DNA from: Candidatus Eiseniibacteriota bacterium
GTDB taxonomy: Bacteria; Eisenbacteria; RBG-16-71-46
DNA: 38,047 nucleotides
NCBI GenBank assembly: GCA_016215625.1
Contig: JACRIW010000068.1
Span: forward strand, 1-38,047
Direction: 5' to 3'
Below, piece after piece: positions 33,920-38,047 of this stretch (positions within the stretch are counted from its first letter, which is position 1; every line of letters starts with the position of its first letter). The notes beneath the pieces were generated by a model. That model searched no databases, was not told where the DNA came from, and was given only the letters and a program-made list of their open reading frames with translations. A program made the translations under genes and the position numbers.

Positions 33920-35499
33920 CGGTTCACGCCGTTCGCGCGCGCGCCGCCGTATTCGCGGCCTGTGCCGTGCTGTCGATCGCCCTGCCGGCGCACGCGCAGC
34001 TCTCCGCGAGCAACCTCGCGATCGTGCAGGCGGGCCGGGCGCTGCACGCGGAAGGCCCGCCGCGCACGGACTTCTACGACCGCGTGGACGTCGCATGGCG
34101 GGGCGAGGGCTTCGCCGCGGGCGGGCGCTTCGAGCAGGATCGCAGCAGCGACGACAGTCCCTCGTTCGGGCGGCTCGCCGCGTATTCGGAGGTCACGCAG
34201 CGCTGGGCCGAGTGGCGCGGTCCGCATGCGAGCCTCCGCGTGGGGAACTTCCACACCCTGCTCGGCCGCGGCCTGCTGCACCGCTCGTGGGAACTGCCGG
34301 GCGTCGTGTACGACGAGTCGGGCTCGCTCACGCGCTTCGCCGCCTCGCGCGACCTGGACGGCGTGATCGCGCACGGCAGCGCGGGGCCGTTCACCGCGCA
34401 GGCGTTCGGCGGGCGCCCCAACGAGGCGGTCGTCTCGCCCGCGCTCGAGAACATCGGGCTCGAGCGCTACCGCGGCATGCTGCAGGGCGCGCAGCTCGAG
34501 TCGGCGCTGCCGTACGGCGCGAGCGCCGGCGCGGCGTGGACGCGCTACACCTACGGCGACGCGCCCGCGCACGAGGGCGCGTCGGGCTTCGCGAGCGCCG
34601 ACCTGCTGCGCGCGTTCGCCACCCGCGGCTGGTCGGCGCCCGCGTACTTCGAGTACGCGCAGGCGGACGAGCGCGCCTCGCGGTGGTGGCAACTGCGCCG
34701 CGGGCCCGAGAGCGCGCATGCGATGTACGGCTCGCTCGGTGTGCTGTGGGGGGCATGGACGCTCAACGCGGAGTGGAAGGACTACGATCACTTCCGCTTC
34801 GGCGTGAACGATCCGCCCTCACTCGTGCGCGAGCATTCGGCGCCGCTGCTGAACCGTCGCACGCACGTGCTCGACGCCGAGGGCGAAGCGGGATTCCAGA
34901 TCGAGGCGTCCGCGCCGCTCGGCGCGTGGGGCGCGCTGACCGCGAACCTCAGCCGCTCCGACGCGCCGCCGGGCTTGCGGCCCGTGCGGTTCGAGGAGCG
35001 TTTCGTCGAGGCGCGCATCGCCCCGCCCGGATCGGGTGCGTGGGACGCGACCGTGTTCGTCAGCCGCGGCTTCGACGGCTTCGACTTCGTCGGCGACCGC
35101 ACGACGCGTGGGATCGGGCTTCGCCGCGCATGGCACGGCTGGGAGGGAAGCGCGGACGTCGAGTGGCAGCACAGCGTGTCGGCGCCGTTCGCCGGGGCCG
35201 GAGTGCCCAGCACCGACCGCCTGATCGTGCTCGGGCTCGGGCGCGCGAAGCTCGGCACCGCGTCGGTGAGCGTGACGCGCACCGACGATCCGCTCGATCT
35301 TCCGTACGACGAGTTCGGCGTCGCGACCGCCTCGCACGTGACGCTCGTCGGCGTGCAGTGCGCCGCACAGCTCGACGACCGGCACTCGCTCGACCTGTTC
35401 CTCGGCCGCCGCCGTGGCGGCCGCGCGTGCACGAGCGGCACGTGCTACGAGGTGCCGTCGCTCGACGGCGCGGAACTGCGGTGGGTGGCGAGGTACTGA
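33916..35499 (+). CDS. Predicted outer-membrane beta-barrel protein, DUF6029-like
   Basis: Protein of 527 aa; the start ATG overlaps the TlpA stop. Signal peptide (RARAAVFAACAVLSIALPAHAQ). The rest alternates short amphipathic strands with turns, and ends in an aromatic C-terminus (ELRWVARY), as expected for an outer-membrane barrel. RVGNFHTLLGRGLLHRSWELPGVVYDESGSL resembles the GNF---GRGL--R-YE region of DUF6029 proteins known from Bacteroidetes. That assignment is from memory of the family pattern and is moderate. One CTSGTC cysteine pair near the C-terminus could be a substrate of the thioredoxins encoded just upstream. No ligand or transport substrate can be told. Confidence 0.7.
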   Translation: MTVHAVRARAAVFAACAVLSIALPAHAQLSASNLAIVQAGRALHAEGPPRTDFYDRVDVAWRGEGFAAGGRFEQDRSSDDSPSFGRLAAYSEVTQRWAEWRGPHASLRVGNFHTLLGRGLLHRSWELPGVVYDESGSLTRFAASRDLDGVIAHGSAGPFTAQAFGGRPNEAVVSPALENIGLERYRGMLQGAQLESALPYGASAGAAWTRYTYGDAPAHEGASGFASADLLRAFATRGWSAPAYFEYAQADERASRWWQLRRGPESAHAMYGSLGVLWGAWTLNAEWKDYDHFRFGVNDPPSLVREHSAPLLNRRTHVLDAEGEAGFQIEASAPLGAWGALTANLSRSDAPPGLRPVRFEERFVEARIAPPGSGAWDATVFVSRGFDGFDFVGDRTTRGIGLRRAWHGWEGSADVEWQHSVSAPFAGAGVPSTDRLIVLGLGRAKLGTASVSVTRTDDPLDLPYDEFGVATASHVTLVGVQCAAQLDDRHSLDLFLGRRRGGRACTSGTCYEVPSLDGAELRWVARY

Positions 35500-35530
35500 A
35501 CGACGCAGCCACCGGTGACGAAATCTTGTC

Positions 35531-35559
35531 TTGCACAGGATCGGAGCGGCGCCGATATT
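35531..35559 (+). promoter_or_regulatory. Promoter of small RNA unit B
   Basis: TTGCAC (35531-35536), exactly 17 nt, then GATATT (35554-35559). Same -10 and spacing as unit A, on the opposite side of the window. Confidence 0.6.
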
Positions 35560-35565
35560 CCCAGC

Positions 35566-35637
35566 ACCACGCCATCCGGTCCCGTCAGGGCTCGGTGGCT
35601 CCCCCCGAGGTTACCGACCTCGGGGGATCTTTTTTTT
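35566..35637 (+). ncRNA. Candidate small RNA unit B (upstream of NYN copy 2)
   Basis: About 72 nt. Hairpin 1 (35572-35598) has base CCA/TGG, a bulged U, four pairs (one G-U), a mismatch, three pairs and a GTCA tetraloop. Hairpin 2 (35602-35626) is a perfect 10-bp stem CCCCCGAGGT/ACCTCGGGGG with loop TACCG, then ATCTTTTTTTT: an excellent intrinsic terminator. It ends 24 nt before the NYN start codon. Confidence 0.7.
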
Positions 35638-35661
35638 GCGCCCCCGGGGAGCGACCGCGCA

Positions 35662-36291
35662 TTGCGCGTCTCATTCCTCGTCGATGGCTTCAACCTCTAC
35701 CACTCGCTTTCGAGAGCGAGTGACGAAGGGGTGCGCTGTAAGTGGCTCGATGTCGGCGCCCTCTGTCGTTCCCTGCTACCCGACCTCGGCCGAGCGGCAC
35801 GGCTGCGCTCCGTCACCTTCTTCACGGCTTCCCCGAATCACGTCGAGGTACGGAGCCCCGGGGCGGTGGTCCGGCACCGGGAGTACGTTTCCGCTCTGGC
35901 CGCGTACGGTGTCGTGGCGGAACTCGGTCGCTTCAAGGCGCGCGTGCGACGATGCTCTTGCTGCGGAGAGGCATTCGAGTCGCACGAAGAGAAGGAGACG
36001 GACGTCGCGATCGCGGTGCGCATGATGTCGCTGCTCTGGCATCACGACTGCGACGCAATCGTTCTCGTCAGCGCTGACGGGGATCTTGTTCCTGCCATCC
36101 GCGAGGCGCGGCAGTGCTTTCCCAGGGTGCCGATCTACTGCGCCTTCCCTTTCGGGCGTGGCAGTCACGATCTTCGGGCCATCGCCTCGGGCGTCATCCG
36201 GCTGCGCCGCGATCGCTACGCCGCGCATCAGTTGCCGGACCTGGTCGTTCTCCCCGACGGCTCCACAGCCCGCCGCCCGCCCGGCTGGTGA
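35662..36291 (+). CDS. NYN-domain (LabA/PIN-like) ribonuclease, copy 2
   Basis: I place the start at TTG 35662, ten bases after GGGGAG, because the fold begins at once with RVSFLVDGFNLYHSL and everything upstream is the terminator of small RNA unit B. This gives 209 aa, close to the 213 of copy 1. Active-site acids: Asp in LVDGFN, in HEEKETDVAIA and in VLVSADGDLVPA (SGDSDL in copy 1). A CSCC cluster precedes ETDV, and the protein ends RPPGW. By eye the two paralogues share somewhat under half their residues, so they are old duplicates or separate acquisitions, yet both keep the same RNA unit in front. Predicted metal-dependent endoribonuclease. No terminator with a T-run follows. Confidence 0.85.
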   Translation: MRVSFLVDGFNLYHSLSRASDEGVRCKWLDVGALCRSLLPDLGRAARLRSVTFFTASPNHVEVRSPGAVVRHREYVSALAAYGVVAELGRFKARVRRCSCCGEAFESHEEKETDVAIAVRMMSLLWHHDCDAIVLVSADGDLVPAIREARQCFPRVPIYCAFPFGRGSHDLRAIASGVIRLRRDRYAAHQLPDLVVLPDGSTARRPPGW

Positions 36292-36468
36292 CGCCACGGC
36301 CCCGGCAGGTCCGGGTATCCCGCCGCACCATTTCCCGGCGGGGGCCTGCTGTGTTACCCATTCCGTGCTCGCAGGGATGGTTGCCCGACCGTGACCGGGT
36401 CCGCAACGCGGACCCGCCGTACCGCGCGGAACACTTCCGGCCGTCCATTCCCGTCGAAGGGGTCCACG
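36292..36468. other. Gap with two hairpins between NYN copy 2 and acyl-CoA dehydrogenase
   Basis: A 7-bp stem CCCGCCG/CGGCGGG lies at about 36320-36343, reinforced outside by GCAGG/CCTGC. A perfect 8-bp stem GGGTCCGC/GCGGACCC with a 3-nt loop lies at 36397-36415, 54 nt before the next start codon. They could end NYN transcription or form a leader of the dehydrogenase gene. No gene seen. Confidence 0.45.
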
Positions 36469-37641
36469 ATGGATCACCATCTGACTGAAGAGCAGAGAAC
36501 CATTCGCGATCTTGCCCGCCGGATCGCCGAAGAGAAGGTCAAGCCCGTCCGCGCGAAGTACGACGCCGAGGGCACGTTCCCCTGGGACATCGTCCAGGAA
36601 CTCGCCAAGGCGGATCTGTTCCGCACGCTCGTGCCCGTCGAGTACGACGGCCTGCTCGAGAGCGGCTACGGCATCACGAACATGTGCATCGTGACCGAGG
36701 AACTCTCGAAGGCGTGCGCCGGGATCGCGCTCGCGTTCGCGGGCACGGCCCTCGGCACGTTCCCGATCCTCCTGTACGGGACGGACGAGCAGAAGAAGCG
36801 CTTCCTGCCGGACATCGCCTCGGGCAAGCGCCTCGCCGCGTTCGGCCTCACCGAGCCCAACGCCGGCTCCGACGCGAGCGCGCAGCGCACCACCGCGCGC
36901 AAGGACGGCGACGACTACGTCCTCAACGGCACGAAGGTCTTCATCACCAACGGTGGCGAAGCCGAGATCTACACGACCGTCGCGCTGACCAATCCGTCGA
37001 AGGGCGCGCGTGGCGCCTCGTGCTTCATCATCGAAAAGGGCACGCCCGGTTTCTCGTTCGGCAAGCGCGAGCACAAGATGGGCATCAAGGCGTCGGTCAC
37101 GAGCGAACTCATCTTCGAGGACGCGCGCGTGCCGGCCGCCAACATGCTCGGCAAGGAAGGCCAGGGCTTCCTCGTCGCGATGAAGACGTTCGACATCTCG
37201 CGCCCCGGCGTGGGCGCGCAGGCGTTGGGCATCGCCGAGGGCGCGCTCGAGGAGACGCTCAAGTACGCGCACACGCGGCACCAGTTCGGGCAGAGCATCC
37301 TCGCGTTCCAGGGGCTGCAGTGGATGCTCGCGGACATGGCCATGGAGACCGAGGCCGCCAAGGCGCTCATCTATTCGCTCGCCGCGCGCATCGACTCGGG
37401 TGACGTGAAGGACATCGGTCACCTGTCGGCCATGTGCAAGGTGAAGGCCTCGGACGTCGCCATGATGGTGACGACGAACGCCGTGCAGATCTTCGGCGGC
37501 TACGGGTACATGAACGAGTACCCGGTCGAGAAGATGATGCGCGACGCGAAGATCACGCAGATCTACGAAGGCACGAACCAGATCCAGCGGAACGTGATCG
37601 GCTCGTGGTGCATGAAGGAAGGCGCGCGGTTGAACGACTAG
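36469..37641 (+). CDS. Acyl-CoA dehydrogenase (short/medium-chain type)
   Basis: Protein of 390 aa, full length for the family. N-terminal helical domain from HLTEEQRTIRDLARRIAEE; FAD/substrate signatures AFGLTEPNAGSDAS and VFITNGGEA; C-terminal QIFGGYGYMNEYPVEKMMRDAKITQIYEGTNQIQRNVI with the catalytic base Glu367. These are diagnostic for acyl-CoA dehydrogenases acting in fatty-acid or amino-acid oxidation, close to butyryl-CoA type enzymes. Start ATG follows GAAGGGG at seven bases. No partner genes (ETF, enoyl-CoA hydratase) are in view. It is followed by the hairpin and the IS1-like gene at the window edge. Confidence 0.94.
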   Translation: MDHHLTEEQRTIRDLARRIAEEKVKPVRAKYDAEGTFPWDIVQELAKADLFRTLVPVEYDGLLESGYGITNMCIVTEELSKACAGIALAFAGTALGTFPILLYGTDEQKKRFLPDIASGKRLAAFGLTEPNAGSDASAQRTTARKDGDDYVLNGTKVFITNGGEAEIYTTVALTNPSKGARGASCFIIEKGTPGFSFGKREHKMGIKASVTSELIFEDARVPAANMLGKEGQGFLVAMKTFDISRPGVGAQALGIAEGALEETLKYAHTRHQFGQSILAFQGLQWMLADMAMETEAAKALIYSLAARIDSGDVKDIGHLSAMCKVKASDVAMMVTTNAVQIFGGYGYMNEYPVEKMMRDAKITQIYEGTNQIQRNVIGSWCMKEGARLND

Positions 37642-37669
37642 TTGTGGTTCGCAGATTGTTGCTCGTCAC

Positions 37670-37695
37670 GGGCGCGGCTCCCAAGAGCCGCGCCC
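37670..37695. terminator. Hairpin between acyl-CoA dehydrogenase and second IS1-like gene
   Basis: Perfect 11-bp stem GGGCGCGGCTC/GAGCCGCGCCC with loop CCAA. It lies 28 nt after the dehydrogenase stop and 9 nt after the transposase-family stop on the other strand, and is related to the hairpin at 1-32. No T-run on either side. Confidence 0.6.
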
Positions 37696-37704
37696 GCGGT
37701 GTTC

Positions 37705-38047
37705 TCAGACGGCGAGCCTGAGCGTGTGCCGTCTTGGGTTCTGGATCTCGGCAGTGTCCACCAGACCGAAGTAGTACCGCCGCCATTCCTCCGTGATCAT
37801 CGTTTGGGTCACGAACTGGCGCTTGCCCAACAGCACTTCTGGACTCCTCGGTGTCTCGAACAGCCCCAGCTTCATCGCGGGAGTACTTCGGTCGTGGTTC
37901 ACCGAACTCGGGGCCCAGTAGTTCGCCAGCATCAGGTGGATCGCCGCCCGCTCGATCACGCCCTGGTCGCGCTTCGAGAACGCGATCGTCTCGCGCCGGT
38001 GGTTCGCACCGTTGTGCCGCAGCAGCATGTCGCGCCGGTTCGCGAAG
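37705..38047 (-). CDS. IS1-like transposase family protein, second copy (partial)
   Basis: Only the C-terminal 113 or so codons are in the window; the frame runs out through the right edge, so the 5' end is missing because of the window, not by mutation. It reads FANRRDMLLRHNGANHRR, then ETIAFSK, and matches the copy at 39-1136 with about 15 differences in 107 residues. The residue at the catalytic-Glu position is again Asn. Both copies lie in the same orientation and carry a GC-rich hairpin behind the stop codon. The divergence argues against recent transposition. Confidence 0.75.
   Translation of the reverse strand, partial: FANRRDMLLRHNGANHRRETIAFSKRDQGVIERAAIHLMLANYWAPSSVNHDRSTPAMKLGLFETPRSPEVLLGKRQFVTQTMITEEWRRYYFGLVDTAEIQNPRRHTLRLAV

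Overview
The window is GC-rich, tightly packed bacterial DNA. Five secreted proteins end in the same FlgD-Ig-like tail (an S/A-PNP motif, then GR-V-R, then W-D-GRD). They occur beside kelch, FG-GAP and DGAGG-repeat proteins and a DUF6029-like outer-membrane barrel. This combination suggests a member of the FCB superphylum; Candidatus Eisenbacteria is my best guess. The taxonomy is inferred from protein style only, since no rRNA or other marker is present.

Left part (1-7.7 kb): an IS1-like transposase-family gene, a membrane Ser/Thr kinase with a TPR sensor region, a convergent glutamine-synthetase-family gene, and a secreted kelch protein. Accessory part (7.7-12.4 kb): base composition drops and the genes become small and unfamiliar. 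They include a small membrane protein, a solo HEPN-type protein behind two sets of 10-bp-phased repeats, two lipoproteins separated by a hairpin-rich gap, and a small reading frame cut by an IS3-type element that has lost orfA. Middle part (12.5-23.9 kb): an FG-GAP protein, an aldo-keto reductase, an NYN ribonuclease gene, the operon UMF1 transporter - TPM protein - DUF2911 protein, and a secreted-protein pair.

Metabolic core (24.0-28.7 kb): a three-gene NAD-linked formate dehydrogenase. The catalytic subunit reads through an in-frame UGA (selenocysteine 80), followed at the right distance by a SECIS-like hairpin with a GGUCU loop. The subunit lacks its N-terminal 4Fe-4S domain, which is instead fused to the end of the NuoG-like subunit two genes downstream. 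Thus one catalytic protein is split over two genes in inverted order, with a NuoE-NuoF fusion between them.

Right part (28.8-38 kb): a DGAGG/FN3 secreted protein, a conserved secreted protein of unknown role, a translationally coupled trio (thioredoxin-fold protein with FlgD tail, TlpA-type thioredoxin, outer-membrane barrel), a second NYN ribonuclease, an acyl-CoA dehydrogenase, and a second partial copy of the IS1-like gene.

The most interesting signal is a small-RNA/ribonuclease module present at two distant loci. Directly upstream of each NYN gene lies a 60-70 nt transcription unit: a promoter with -10 GATATT, a bulged hairpin with compensatory base changes, and an intrinsic terminator ending 22-24 nt before the NYN start codon. 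One locus has a single unit (35531-35637) and the other has two in tandem (16680-16582 and 16536-16438, minus strand). The RNA - terminator - endoribonuclease layout recalls type III toxin-antitoxin loci, but with an NYN/PIN-like enzyme.
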